NCBI GenBank assembly: GCA_002372315.1
Contig: DFFU01000027.1
Span: forward strand, 1 to 64,000
Direction of reading: 5' to 3'
Length of the DNA stretch: 64,000 nt
DNA from: Alphaproteobacteria bacterium UBA3768
Lineage (GTDB): Bacteria; Pseudomonadota; Alphaproteobacteria; CAAHEQ01; UBA3637
A program made the translations under genes and the position numbers. Positions 18,039 through 25,823 of the stretch are shown here, piece by piece. The notes below the pieces were generated by a model. That model had not been told where the DNA came from. It did no database searches and saw only the letters and a program-made list of their open reading frames with translations. Numbering within the stretch: position 1 is the first letter of the stretch; every line of letters starts with the position of its first letter.

Positions 18039-18538
18039 CTTTCTGCCTTAAATCCCAATAAAATTTCGTGCATCACATAATGATATGCTTCTTGATCTTT
18101 ATCAAATTTGGGATAACGAATACCACCCATTTTTTGATAAAAATTAATACCTTTCACATTGCCATCCAACGCATAGACACAAAAACTGGCACCTTGGATC
18201 TTTTCTTTAAAATTATTGAATAAGATCGTCCCAACACCCTTTCTTTGAAAATCGGGATGGATATAAAATGCATATATTTCATATTCATACGGTATGTTAT
18301 TATCCCGTGTTTTGCCACCAAACAAATATCCAATTATGCCTGTTTCATTTTCGGCCACCAAACAAATTTTAAATTCCAAAATTTGATTTCCAAATCGTTC
18401 GATACGTTTTTCTGTAACAGTGAGTACATCCAATAATTCATCAGGAACAAGCCCCCTATAAGTTGTTTTCCACCCCAATACGTTGATAGTGGCTAAATCT
18501 TTGGCATCTTCTTTTTGAGCTGAGCGGATTTTAAGCAT
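18035..18538 (-). CDS. GNAT N-acetyltransferase (copy 1 of a tandem pair)
   Basis: 167 residues. The GNAT acetyl-CoA site is YIHPDFQRKGVGTILFNNF (motif A, Q/R-x-x-G-x-G). The N-terminal LKIRSAQKEDAKDLATINVLGWKTTYRGLVP is nearly the same as in the next gene upstream, as is the C-terminal FYQKMGGIRYP. The pair therefore arose by tandem duplication. It is similar to YjdJ/RimI-like small-molecule acetyltransferases; substrate unknown. It overlaps both neighbours, giving one operon with rluD. Confidence 0.88.
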   Translation of the reverse strand: MLKIRSAQKEDAKDLATINVLGWKTTYRGLVPDELLDVLTVTEKRIERFGNQILEFKICLVAENETGIIGYLFGGKTRDNNIPYEYEIYAFYIHPDFQRKGVGTILFNNFKEKIQGASFCVYALDGNVKGINFYQKMGGIRYPKFDKDQEAYHYVMHEILLGFKAER

Positions 18539-19040
18539 GTGTTTTCCCCTTAAATCCCAACATAAGATCGTGCATCATAACACCATAAGTTTCGCTATCA
18601 CTATCATATTTAGGATAACGTACCCCCCCTATTTTATGATAAAAATTAAGAGCACATGTGTTGCCATCCAGTGCATAAACACAAAAGGCTGCCCCTTTAA
18701 TTCTTTTCCTAAAAGCCTTTACCAAAGCACAACCAACCCCAGAACGTTGGCAATCGGGATGTACATAAAGTGCATAAAGTTCATAAGTATATGGAACATT
18801 AGGTTCTCGGGATTTTCCGCCCGATAGATAGCCCACAACACCATTTTCGTTTTCAGCAACCATATAAATTTCAGCATTTTGGATCACTTTTTTCCACCCT
18901 TCAACACGTTCTTCAGTGACAGCCAAACTATCCAAAATTTGATCAGGCATTAAACCACGATAAGTTTTTTTCCAACCCAACGTATTAATGGTGGCAATAT
19001 CAAAAGCATCTTCGGGTGTTGCTGGGCGAATTTTAAGCAT
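18531..19040 (-). CDS. GNAT N-acetyltransferase (copy 2 of a tandem pair)
   Basis: 169 residues, a close paralogue of the 18035-18538 product over the whole length (WKKTYRGLMPDQILD, YVHPDCQRSGVGCALV, FYHKIGGVRYPKYD). Motif A is intact. It overlaps the downstream copy by 8 bases. Substrate unknown. Confidence 0.88.
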   Translation of the reverse strand: MLKIRPATPEDAFDIATINTLGWKKTYRGLMPDQILDSLAVTEERVEGWKKVIQNAEIYMVAENENGVVGYLSGGKSREPNVPYTYELYALYVHPDCQRSGVGCALVKAFRKRIKGAAFCVYALDGNTCALNFYHKIGGVRYPKYDSDSETYGVMMHDLMLGFKGKTHA

Positions 19041-19042
19041 TT

Positions 19043-19591
19043 CTATTCCCTCTCATTTTGAGTTTTTATCCAAACACGGCGTTCAATGTGGCTGTCCAAT
19101 TTAAGATCTGGATCTCTGTGTCCGCCAACTTCATTCATCACACTTGTCATAGCCCTATCAGAGGCATGATTTTCTGCATTACAACTGAGCATAACCTCAT
19201 CCAATCCCAACTGATTATGACACCAATTCAAGACTAATTTCAATCCTTGTTTTACATAGCCTTTACCACGTTCAGAAGGAATAATTTGATAGGCAATATG
19301 TCCACCTCGTATTTTTAAAAAATCATTTAAATAATGGCGAATATTATAAAAACCAATAAATTTATCATCATCGAATAAAAATAATGTTGTTGATGGAACT
19401 TTACCGTCAGGTTGCTGAGATTCTCGTTTTTGTTGCCAATCCTCTAGATAACCATCAAAATCATTTTCCATATACTTGATTAAAGTTTCTGTTTGGCCAA
19501 TATCATAAGGAGTCGGGCTAACCTTTAATTCAGCCAATCCTGCTTTCATTTTTTGTAAATTTTCTTTTGTGGGTTCAAGCAATTTTAACAC
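19043..19591 (-). CDS. GNAT N-acetyltransferase, divergent member
   Basis: 182 residues. The acetyl-CoA motif is ERGKGYVKQGLKLVL with a following GLDEVMLSCNAENHASDRAM, as in YjcF/RimJ-like GNATs. It is not closely related to the two downstream copies. Translation probably starts at GTG (19589-19591), as AGGAG lies 7 bases before it. It is the first gene of the acetyltransferase-rluD operon, with its own promoter just after the rplS terminator. Confidence 0.85.
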   Translation of the reverse strand: MLKLLEPTKENLQKMKAGLAELKVSPTPYDIGQTETLIKYMENDFDGYLEDWQQKRESQQPDGKVPSTTLFLFDDDKFIGFYNIRHYLNDFLKIRGGHIAYQIIPSERGKGYVKQGLKLVLNWCHNQLGLDEVMLSCNAENHASDRAMTSVMNEVGGHRDPDLKLDSHIERRVWIKTQNERE

Positions 19592-19610
19592 TTTATTTCT
19601 CCTAATTGGA

Positions 19611-19639
19611 ATTAAACCACAAAATTTTTATTCCGTCAA
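19611..19639 (-). promoter_or_regulatory. Promoter of the GNAT-rluD operon
   Basis: On the minus strand TTGACG (19634-19639), 17-bp spacer, TTTAAT (19611-19616). Confidence 0.6.
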
Positions 19640-19644
19640 TCCCA

Positions 19645-19680
19645 AAAATCCCCGAACCGATTTTAACGGTCGGGGAAATC
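19645..19680 (-). terminator. Rho-independent terminator of the ffh-rplS operon
   Basis: On the minus strand CCCCGACCG and CGGTTCGGGG form a GC-rich stem (one bulge) around TTAAAAT, followed by ATTTTTGGG. It lies 18 bases after the rplS stop. Confidence 0.8.
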
Positions 19681-19697
19681 GGAAAACCTTTTGGCAA

Positions 19698-20072
19698 TTA
19701 AGCCTTTACTTCAGAATCTTTTTCTTCAGCAATACGGGCTTTTTTACCAAACAATTGACGCAAGTAATAAAGCTTACTGCGTTTCACTTGACCACGACGC
19801 ACCACTTTGATTTCCACGATATTGGGAGAATATAATGGGAACACACGTTCCACACCTTCCCCAAAGGAAATTTTGCGCACAGTAAAGGTAGAGGCAGCAC
19901 CATCATTGTGACGGGCAATACACACACCTTCATAGGCCTGATTACGCGTATTTTTTTCTTCCACGATTCGGCAAAGAACACGCAAGGTATCCCCTGCTTT
20001 AAAATCAGGAATCTTTTTATCTAACTTGGCAATTTGTTCTGCTTTCAAGTCTTGAATAATTTTCTTGGTCAT
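19698..20072 (-). CDS. rplS: 50S ribosomal protein L19
   Basis: 124 residues. The L19 core is clear: FKAGDTLRVLCRIVEEKNTR, AYEGVCIARHNDGAASTFTVRKIS, GVERVFPLYSPNIVEIKVVRRGQVKRSKLYYLR. A short charged tail follows. AAAGGAG lies 9 bases before the ATG. It is last in the ffh-rpsP-rimM-trmD-rplS operon and is followed by a terminator. Confidence 0.97.
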   Translation of the reverse strand: MTKKIIQDLKAEQIAKLDKKIPDFKAGDTLRVLCRIVEEKNTRNQAYEGVCIARHNDGAASTFTVRKISFGEGVERVFPLYSPNIVEIKVVRRGQVKRSKLYYLRQLFGKKARIAEEKDSEVKA

Positions 20073-20144
20073 CTTTCATCTCTCCTTTCGTTTATGTTAA
20101 TGAATAGACCCGATGCATCAAAATAAGAAAAACTAATTTCGCCG

Positions 20145-20186
20145 CTAATAACGCGTCTTAATAACTTTTTCTGTATTTTGGTTCAT
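20145..20186 (-). CDS. Possible 13-aa leader peptide between trmD and rplS
   Basis: An ATG at 20184-20186, one base after the trmD stop, opens MNQNTEKVIKTRY with AAAGG 8 bases upstream. The remaining 72 bases to rplS are untranslated. It could be a translational-coupling or regulatory leader, or chance. Confidence 0.25.
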   Translation of the reverse strand: MNQNTEKVIKTRY

Positions 20187-20187
20187 T

Positions 20188-20883
20188 TTATTTTCCTTTC
20201 TTTAAATTGGTCAGATATTTTTCATACAAGTCTGGCCGTCTTGTTTTTGTTAAGAGTTCAGATTGTTCATGTCGCCATTGTTTGATTTTGGCATGATGTC
20301 CACTGGTTAGCACTTCCGGCACCAAACGATTTTCCCAGTTTTGTGGCTTTGTATATTGCGGATATTCCAATAGGCCATTGGAAAAACTTTCCTCTTGAAT
20401 AGATTCGGCATTTCCCAACACACCATCAATTAAACGCACGGTGGCATCCAACATAGTCAACAGAGCCGGTTCACCACCTGATAACACAAAATCACCCACG
20501 CTGATTTCTTGAATGGACCATTTTTCTAAAACACGTTCATCCACGCCTTCAAAACGTCCACATACAAAAGTCAACTCTGGGGTTTGAGCCCATTTTTGAG
20601 CGGTTGTTTGACAAAAGGTTTCACCCCGTGGGGACAGATAATAAATCTGGCCTTGGGGATTCACAGATGTTAAAGCTTTATCCAAAATATCTGGACGCAT
20701 AATCATACCAGCACCCCCACCAAAAGGCGTATCATCAACAGATTTATAATGGTTGTCCGAAAAATCACGGATATTCACGACATTCAATTCCCATTTTTTT
20801 TCTGCCAATGCCTTACCCACCAATGAGTAGCCCAAGCACCCAGGAAACATTTCAGGATAAAGTGTTAAAACATTGACTTTCAT
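20188..20883 (-). CDS. trmD: tRNA (guanine37-N1)-methyltransferase TrmD
   Basis: 231 residues. The SPOUT trefoil-knot motifs are present: YLSPRGETF, CGRFEGVDERV and GDFVLSGGEPA. The N-terminus MKVNVLTLYPEMFP and the PFGGGAGMIM loop are typical. It methylates G37 next to the anticodon and so prevents +1 frameshifting. It overlaps rimM by 4 bases. Confidence 0.97.
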   Translation of the reverse strand: MKVNVLTLYPEMFPGCLGYSLVGKALAEKKWELNVVNIRDFSDNHYKSVDDTPFGGGAGMIMRPDILDKALTSVNPQGQIYYLSPRGETFCQTTAQKWAQTPELTFVCGRFEGVDERVLEKWSIQEISVGDFVLSGGEPALLTMLDATVRLIDGVLGNAESIQEESFSNGLLEYPQYTKPQNWENRLVPEVLTSGHHAKIKQWRHEQSELLTKTRRPDLYEKYLTNLKKGK

Positions 20884-21386
20884 TTTAACCTCTCCTTCAT
20901 ATCTTCGGGTAAAACAATTTGAATTTTTTTGTTTGCAATATCTACCTTTGGGAAATTCGCTTTGGAAAAAGAAAGTTCCAAAGTTTGTCCTTGAATAGTT
21001 TTGATTTGCAAAATATCGCCTGCCCCATAATTCAGTACACGCAATACTTTTCCAAATTCCAAATCGTTTTGATAAACAGCCACCCCAACCAAATCACAAT
21101 GATAGAATTCATTTTCCTTTGTTTTGGGTAGGTTTTCACGTTTTGTATAAAGTTCCAACCCTTTGAAGTTTTCAGCCGTTGTGCGATCAGTAATACCTTT
21201 CATCGCAACCAACCAACATTCCTTTTGATGTCCAACCAATGTGGCTTCAAAGTGTTTTTTGCCATCCTTATCGGTCAAGGGATTGAGTCCCTTAAAATCA
21301 GACATGTTCACCAAATAAGGCTTGACCTTCATCACACCTTTAATTCCATGAACATTCACAATTTGACCGACTGCAATCAGCGACAT
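20880..21386 (-). CDS. rimM: 16S rRNA processing protein RimM
   Basis: 168 residues. The N-terminal GQIVNVHGIKGVMKVKPY and the central PRC-barrel part (EFYHCDLVGVAVY, GKVLRVLNYGAGDILQIK) define RimM, which binds S19 in the 30S head during assembly. It lies 9 bases after rpsP and overlaps trmD. Confidence 0.95.
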   Translation of the reverse strand: MSLIAVGQIVNVHGIKGVMKVKPYLVNMSDFKGLNPLTDKDGKKHFEATLVGHQKECWLVAMKGITDRTTAENFKGLELYTKRENLPKTKENEFYHCDLVGVAVYQNDLEFGKVLRVLNYGAGDILQIKTIQGQTLELSFSKANFPKVDIANKKIQIVLPEDMKERLK

Positions 21387-21395
21387 ATTAAATCC

Positions 21396-21842
21396 TTATT
21401 CAGCTTTTGGTTCTTCAGCAGGTTGTTCTGCAGGAGCTTCGGCTGGTTGTTCAGCAGCAGCTTTGGCTGCTTCAGCTTCGGCCTTAGCGGCTTCTTCAGC
21501 GGCGGCTTTAGCTTCTGCTTCAGCCTTCATACGTTCTTGAGCCTTCGCTTTAGGAGCAGACTTTTTCGGTGTTTCACGAACAGCTGGCTTATCACACAAA
21601 CCTAACAAGGCGAACAATTTTTGTACGCGTTCGGTGATTTCGGCCCCTTGAGCCATCCACTTTTTGGCTGCTTCCACATTGACACGCAAAGCATCTTTGC
21701 TATCCTTAGGAAGTAAAGGATTATAAAATCCTAATTCTTCAATATAACGTCCATCACGACGACAACGCTTATCTGCCACAACGATTTTGTGAACAGGGCG
21801 TTTTTTGGCGCCACCACGGGCTAAACGAATTCTAACTGACAT
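21396..21842 (-). CDS. rpsP: 30S ribosomal protein S16 with long Ala/Glu-rich tail
   Basis: 148 residues, against about 80-90 for the usual S16. The core (MSVRIRLARGGAKKRPVHKIVVAD to about residue 85) is followed by a 60-residue tail of Ala, Glu, Lys and Pro repeats (EAAKAEAEAAKAAAEQPAE). Such tails are known in several alphaproteobacteria and are probably disordered. It lies 24 bases after ffh. Confidence 0.96.
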   Translation of the reverse strand: MSVRIRLARGGAKKRPVHKIVVADKRCRRDGRYIEELGFYNPLLPKDSKDALRVNVEAAKKWMAQGAEITERVQKLFALLGLCDKPAVRETPKKSAPKAKAQERMKAEAEAKAAAEEAAKAEAEAAKAAAEQPAEAPAEQPAEEPKAE

Positions 21843-21866
21843 ATTTCCTTTTCCTTTCTGTTGTAG

Positions 21867-23249
21867 TTAGACATTAAACGGAGGAAATCCTCCGCCATTA
21901 CCAGGCATTCCTTTAAGCATACTACTCATTTGCTTAAATCTAGAGAGCATTCCCAAAGGTCCAATCTTTTTAAACTTTTTCATCACATCAGCCATTTGCT
22001 CATAACCTTTGAGCAATTTATTGACATCTTCTACTTTTACACCAGCACCACTGGCAATGCGCAGTTTACGACTGGCTTTTATAATTTCAGGATTTTCACG
22101 TTCTTTTGCCGTCATTGATAAAATAATGGCTTTTTGACGTTTAATCAAGCGATTATCAATTTTAGATTCATCTAAATTTCCAATCAACTTTGCAGGCATC
22201 ATCTTAATTAAAGATTTCATATCGCCTAATTTTTCCATCTGTTCAAATTGTTTGAGTAAATCATTTAAATCAAAATGACCACTCATCATTTGCATGGCTT
22301 GCTGTTCAATATCTTCTTGATTCGTTTTTTCAATGGCTGTTTCCACCAAACCCACAATATCACCCATACCCAAGATACGATCGGCCACGCGCTTAGCATC
22401 AAACGCTTCAATAGCATCCGCTTTTTCACCCACACCCAAAAATTGGATTGGCATTCCTGTTACAGTACGCATAGAAAGCGCTGCACCACCACGTGCATCA
22501 CCATCCACTCGGGTTAAAATCACACCACTTACGCCAACTTTTTCTTTAAACTCTTTGGCCACATTCACCGCATCCTGACCCATTAAAGAATCCACAACCA
22601 GAAAAGTTTCCTGCGGATTTGATAAATCACGAATTCGGGCTACTTCCTGCATCATTTCATCATCAATATGCAAGCGTCCTGCCGTATCCAAAATCAAAAT
22701 CTCATAAAGGCCAAGTTTGGCTTCTTTTAAAGCGCGTTCGGTAATTTGTAAAGGCTTTTCACCTGCCACAATTGAAAGCACATCCAAACCATAACTTTTA
22801 CCCAAATCAGCCAACTGTTCCTGAGCTGCAGGACGATAGGTATCAAGACTGGCTAACAAGACTTTTTTTCCTAATTTTTTCAGTTTCAGTGCTAACTTTG
22901 CCGAAGAAGTTGTTTTACCAGATCCTTGCAAGCCCACCATTAAATAAACATTTTGTGTATTAGGTTGAAACTTTAAATCTTGTGGTTTTCCCAACAAATC
23001 CACCAACTCATCATGAACAATTTTAATAACCATTTGAGCAGGTTGAACGGAACGAACGACTTCTTGACCTACAGCCTTTTCTTTCACACGATTGATAAAG
23101 TCTTTAGCAACTGGCAAAGCAACATCAGCTTCCAACAACGCAATTCGAATTTCACGCGCTGTTTCTTCCATAACAGATTCCGTAATAAGCCCACGCCCCG
23201 AAAGCTTGTTAAAGATTTTAGTCAGCCGATCTGTTAAACCATTAAACAA
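21867..23249 (-). CDS. ffh: Signal recognition particle protein Ffh (TTG start)
   Basis: 460 residues. The N domain starts MFNGLTDRLTKIFNKLSGRG. The G domain shows GLQGSGKTTSSAKLA (about 107-121), DTYRPAAQEQL, LDTAGRLHID and TRVDGDARGGAAL. The M domain is rich in Met (QAMQMMSGHF, MLSRFKQMSSML). It binds signal sequences and SRP RNA for co-translational targeting. The start codon is TTG at 23247-23249: this N-terminus aligns with the family start, AAGGAG is 9 bases upstream, and no ATG is suitably placed. A weak start together with a structured leader suggests controlled expression (inference). Confidence 0.96.
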   Translation of the reverse strand: MFNGLTDRLTKIFNKLSGRGLITESVMEETAREIRIALLEADVALPVAKDFINRVKEKAVGQEVVRSVQPAQMVIKIVHDELVDLLGKPQDLKFQPNTQNVYLMVGLQGSGKTTSSAKLALKLKKLGKKVLLASLDTYRPAAQEQLADLGKSYGLDVLSIVAGEKPLQITERALKEAKLGLYEILILDTAGRLHIDDEMMQEVARIRDLSNPQETFLVVDSLMGQDAVNVAKEFKEKVGVSGVILTRVDGDARGGAALSMRTVTGMPIQFLGVGEKADAIEAFDAKRVADRILGMGDIVGLVETAIEKTNQEDIEQQAMQMMSGHFDLNDLLKQFEQMEKLGDMKSLIKMMPAKLIGNLDESKIDNRLIKRQKAIILSMTAKERENPEIIKASRKLRIASGAGVKVEDVNKLLKGYEQMADVMKKFKKIGPLGMLSRFKQMSSMLKGMPGNGGGFPPFNV

Positions 23250-23257
23250 CGTTCAAA

Positions 23258-23348
23258 ACTCCTTTATAACAGTTGCGCCCCGGTGAGCGAACCATCGCCG
23301 AACGGGGTATCTCCTTGGAGACTAAATTTCCTAGTCTTTTATTGGAAT
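23258..23348 (-). ncRNA. Structured 5' leader of ffh (cis-regulatory RNA candidate)
   Basis: On the minus strand the leader of about 90 bases contains three successive hairpins. The first is AGACTA/TAGTCT around GGAAATT, and the second TCTCC/GGAGA around AA. The third is CCCCG/CGGGG enclosing GCGA/TCGC. The AAGGAG ribosome site follows. Such folding is unusual in this AT-rich sequence. A role in ffh control is inferred. Confidence 0.5.
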
Positions 23349-23354
23349 GAAAGC

Positions 23355-23383
23355 ATTATAACATTTCAAAAAATAAAAGTCAA
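23355..23383 (-). promoter_or_regulatory. Strong promoter of the ffh operon
   Basis: On the minus strand TTGACT (23378-23383), 17-bp spacer, consensus TATAAT (23355-23360). Transcription should begin near 23348. Confidence 0.8.
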
Positions 23384-23397
23384 GAAAAATTTATAAG

Positions 23398-24639
23398 CTA
23401 AACATCCATACCTTTTGTAGATATTCCTCTTTTAGCATGCAATTGCTGATTTTGAGACTTTAATTGCGAACTTTGTTTCTTAAGGCTTTCAATTCTTTGA
23501 CGTAATTGTTGATTTTCTTGACGTAACTCAGATAATTCTGCAGACATGACTCGTGCATCAGAACACATCTGCTGCATTTGATTCAACAAATCACGCATTG
23601 TTGGATAAACTGGACTTGATGTAGACTTTTTTTGCCGAGAAGATACATTGTTTTTTGATTCAGTAATAGTGGAGGATTTGGGCGTTTTCAACTTTGTTTT
23701 GGTGGGTCCATAACCTTCATCAGCAATATCAATTTTTTTGTTGTATTTGCGAGCATAACGATCGGAAACCTTACCAACTGGCAAACCATATTGATTTCCC
23801 AGTTGAAAAGGATTTTGACCTTCTTTACCTGCTAAATAATAAATTAAATCCATATATTGCACATTTGCACTCACTTGCCCCAAGGACTGCGCATCGCGAA
23901 TATTATAAAACAAATCGCGTTGCTTAAATTGAGGAGGTAAATTTTTTAACATGAATGTAATATGCGCTACTAACCTATTCTTATTCTCACCACGAAATTC
24001 ACTCCATAATAAAGGTTCTGGGCCATATTTCATCCCTTCTATAACCCGCCCATTATTTGTAATGGAGAAACCATCCAAATATGCGTGGTTCTTCTTTTTT
24101 AAAAATGGTCCCACAATACCATATAATTCCCTTGTTATTTCTGGTGTAATTTCTTTTGTCATATAAATGTTTAACGGATCTGTTCGCTGGATATGCCAAA
24201 AATCAACAATTTTATAAGCAGCATGATGTTTTCTTATAAAATCATCCAATTTCATGTATAATGTGGGCAATTTGGGATCATCTAAATTTATACTGACAGC
24301 AAATCGTTCCCGATAATATTCACCCTTTTGACGAGCACTATGCCACACAAAAATAGCATCTTCATCCAATTTTACGGGAAAATTATCTTGATCATGGACA
24401 CGAATACCTTGGGGTACCATTTTTTTTAAATATTCAATATTCTTTTGGACATTTTTTTCATTCCAAATTTGAGGGATTTTTTTGCGCTTATTATACAGCG
24501 CATCAACCAAAGTACTCCATGTAAAATCTCCCCCAAACTCTGTGCAAATTTTTCTATGGATAGCTTCAAATTGTTCTTTTGTCATATGGGGATTCGGCTT
24601 AATTCCCAAACGTTTCGCAATTTGTAATAAGGTTTCCAT
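23398..24639 (-). CDS. Hypothetical protein with C-terminal coiled coil, 413 aa
   Basis: The start is the ATG at 24637-24639 with AGGAG 7 bases upstream; a longer frame to 24663 lacks such a site. Residues about 1-270 are a mixed alpha/beta globular region with no motif I can name (RFAVSINLDDPKLPTLYMKL, NHAYLDGFSITNNGRVIEG, YGPEPLLWSEFRGENKNR). The layout is faintly like HopA1-type effector domains, but this is weak. Residues about 305-355 are a Ser/Thr/Lys-rich linker. The last 55 form a Gln/Leu/Ser coiled coil (ELRQENQQLRQRIESLKK). There is no signal peptide or membrane segment. It may be cytoplasmic or a secreted effector (speculation). Confidence 0.65.
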   Translation of the reverse strand: METLLQIAKRLGIKPNPHMTKEQFEAIHRKICTEFGGDFTWSTLVDALYNKRKKIPQIWNEKNVQKNIEYLKKMVPQGIRVHDQDNFPVKLDEDAIFVWHSARQKGEYYRERFAVSINLDDPKLPTLYMKLDDFIRKHHAAYKIVDFWHIQRTDPLNIYMTKEITPEITRELYGIVGPFLKKKNHAYLDGFSITNNGRVIEGMKYGPEPLLWSEFRGENKNRLVAHITFMLKNLPPQFKQRDLFYNIRDAQSLGQVSANVQYMDLIYYLAGKEGQNPFQLGNQYGLPVGKVSDRYARKYNKKIDIADEGYGPTKTKLKTPKSSTITESKNNVSSRQKKSTSSPVYPTMRDLLNQMQQMCSDARVMSAELSELRQENQQLRQRIESLKKQSSQLKSQNQQLHAKRGISTKGMDV

Positions 24640-24703
24640 CACACCACTCCTGATACATGTCACCAGTTAAAACTATTTTTAAAATAAATGCAAGGGGAAA
24701 AAT

Positions 24704-24726
24704 AAAAAAAGCGCCGCAACGGAAGC
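24704..24726 (-). terminator. Terminator of tRNA-Leu
   Basis: On the minus strand an imperfect GC stem (GCttCCG/CGGcGC) is followed by seven T, 10 bases past the tRNA CCA end. Confidence 0.55.
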
Positions 24727-24735
24727 AATACAAAT

Positions 24736-24820
<85 letters not shown>

Positions 24821-24829
24821 AACAATTCT

Positions 24830-24858
24830 ATCATAACAAATTTTTTTATAAAATGCAA
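24830..24858 (-). promoter_or_regulatory. Promoter of tRNA-Leu
   Basis: On the minus strand TTGCAT (24853-24858), 17-bp spacer, TATGAT (24830-24835), 10 bases before the mature tRNA end. Confidence 0.7.
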
Positions 24859-24925
24859 TATTTTTTATTGATGAGCTTGATAAAAACAATATTTCTGCCC
24901 ATTTTCAAAAAAAGGAGGAAATAAA

Positions 24926-25525
24926 ATGATTCAACTACACCCACTACCCTATGACTTTAAAGTGCTTGAACCTTATATTTCGCAAACAACTATCCAGTAC
25001 CACTATGGTAAGCACCAAGCCAACTACGTTAAAACGACAGATGACCTGATCAACCAAACAGAAATGGCCAATATGGATTTAGAAAACTTGATTCTAACTG
25101 CATCTTGTGATACGGTCTTAACAAAACTATTCAACAACGCTGCCCAAGTTTGGAATCATCAATTTTATTGGAATTCATTGACCTCTGATAAAAAGAAACG
25201 AATAATTAGTCCGGCATTACAACAAGCTATTCACCGTGATTTTGGTTCTATAAATAACTGTTTAAATCAAATCGTAGAAGCAGGGATGAATCAATTTGGA
25301 AGCGGTTGGGTTTGGTTGATTGCCGAAAATGGCGTTTTAAAAATTATATCCACATCCAATGCTCAAACACCTTTAACTAGACATGGCATCAAGTCATTAC
25401 TATGTATTGATGTATGGGAACATGCCTATTATTTAGATTACCAAAACAACCGCAAAGAGTATTTGACAAAAATAAGCCAAAACTTATTAAATTGGGAATT
25501 TGCTAACCAAAATTGGAAAAGTTGA
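24926..25525 (+). CDS. Fe/Mn superoxide dismutase
   Basis: 199 residues. All four metal ligands are present: His26 in QYHYGKHQ, His78 in QVWNHQFYW, Asp162 and His166 in IDVWEHAYY. The active-site Tyr in HYGKH and the GSGWVWL motif are also there. It converts superoxide to oxygen and peroxide in the cytoplasm (no signal peptide). Gln at MNQFGSGW is shifted relative to classical Fe-SOD, so Fe or Mn use cannot be assigned with confidence. AGGAGG lies 7 bases before the ATG. It is divergent from tRNA-Leu. Confidence 0.95.
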   Translation: MIQLHPLPYDFKVLEPYISQTTIQYHYGKHQANYVKTTDDLINQTEMANMDLENLILTASCDTVLTKLFNNAAQVWNHQFYWNSLTSDKKKRIISPALQQAIHRDFGSINNCLNQIVEAGMNQFGSGWVWLIAENGVLKIISTSNAQTPLTRHGIKSLLCIDVWEHAYYLDYQNNRKEYLTKISQNLLNWEFANQNWKS

Positions 25526-25550
25526 TAAATATGAATTTTTGTGATATACT
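25522..25550 (+). promoter_or_regulatory. Promoter of the 68-aa gene, overlapping the SOD stop
   Basis: TTGATA (25522-25527) includes the SOD stop codon region; 17-bp spacer; TATACT (25545-25550). Confidence 0.7.
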
Positions 25551-25579
25551 ATGATGATCTTTTAAAGAAAGGAAAAACA

Positions 25580-25786
25580 ATGAAAGGTCATTTAGTTGGC
25601 TTTGAATCTATGGAAGATTTTGAAGAGTCCCCAATGAAACCATTTGAAATTATGGATAACAATGCTCGTTTTCAATCTGATTCCGGAATTGTAGACTATT
25701 TGAAAATGCTTGAACGAGAAAGCAAAGTACAAGAAAAAATAACCACAAAAAAAACAATCATCAGAACGTATTGGAGAACACGTTAG
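25580..25786 (+). CDS. Small hypothetical acidic/basic protein, 68 aa
   Basis: The ATG at 25580 has AAAGG 6 bases upstream, its own promoter and a terminator directly behind it, so a real transcript is likely. The N-terminal 40 residues are acidic and Met-rich (ESMEDFEESPMKPFEIMD), the C-terminus is basic (KITTKKTIIRTYWRTR). No membrane segment or known family. Confidence 0.6.
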   Translation: MKGHLVGFESMEDFEESPMKPFEIMDNNARFQSDSGIVDYLKMLERESKVQEKITTKKTIIRTYWRTR

Positions 25787-25795
25787 TTCTTGAGA

Positions 25796-25823
25796 AAATC
25801 TCCCGAAAATCGGGAGATTTTTT
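25796..25823. terminator. Bidirectional terminator between the small gene and secA
   Basis: A perfect 11-bp stem, AAATCTCCCGA (25796-25806) and TCGGGAGATTT (25810-25820), with loop AAA and T runs on the exits of both strands. It serves the plus-strand small gene and minus-strand secA. Confidence 0.9.
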
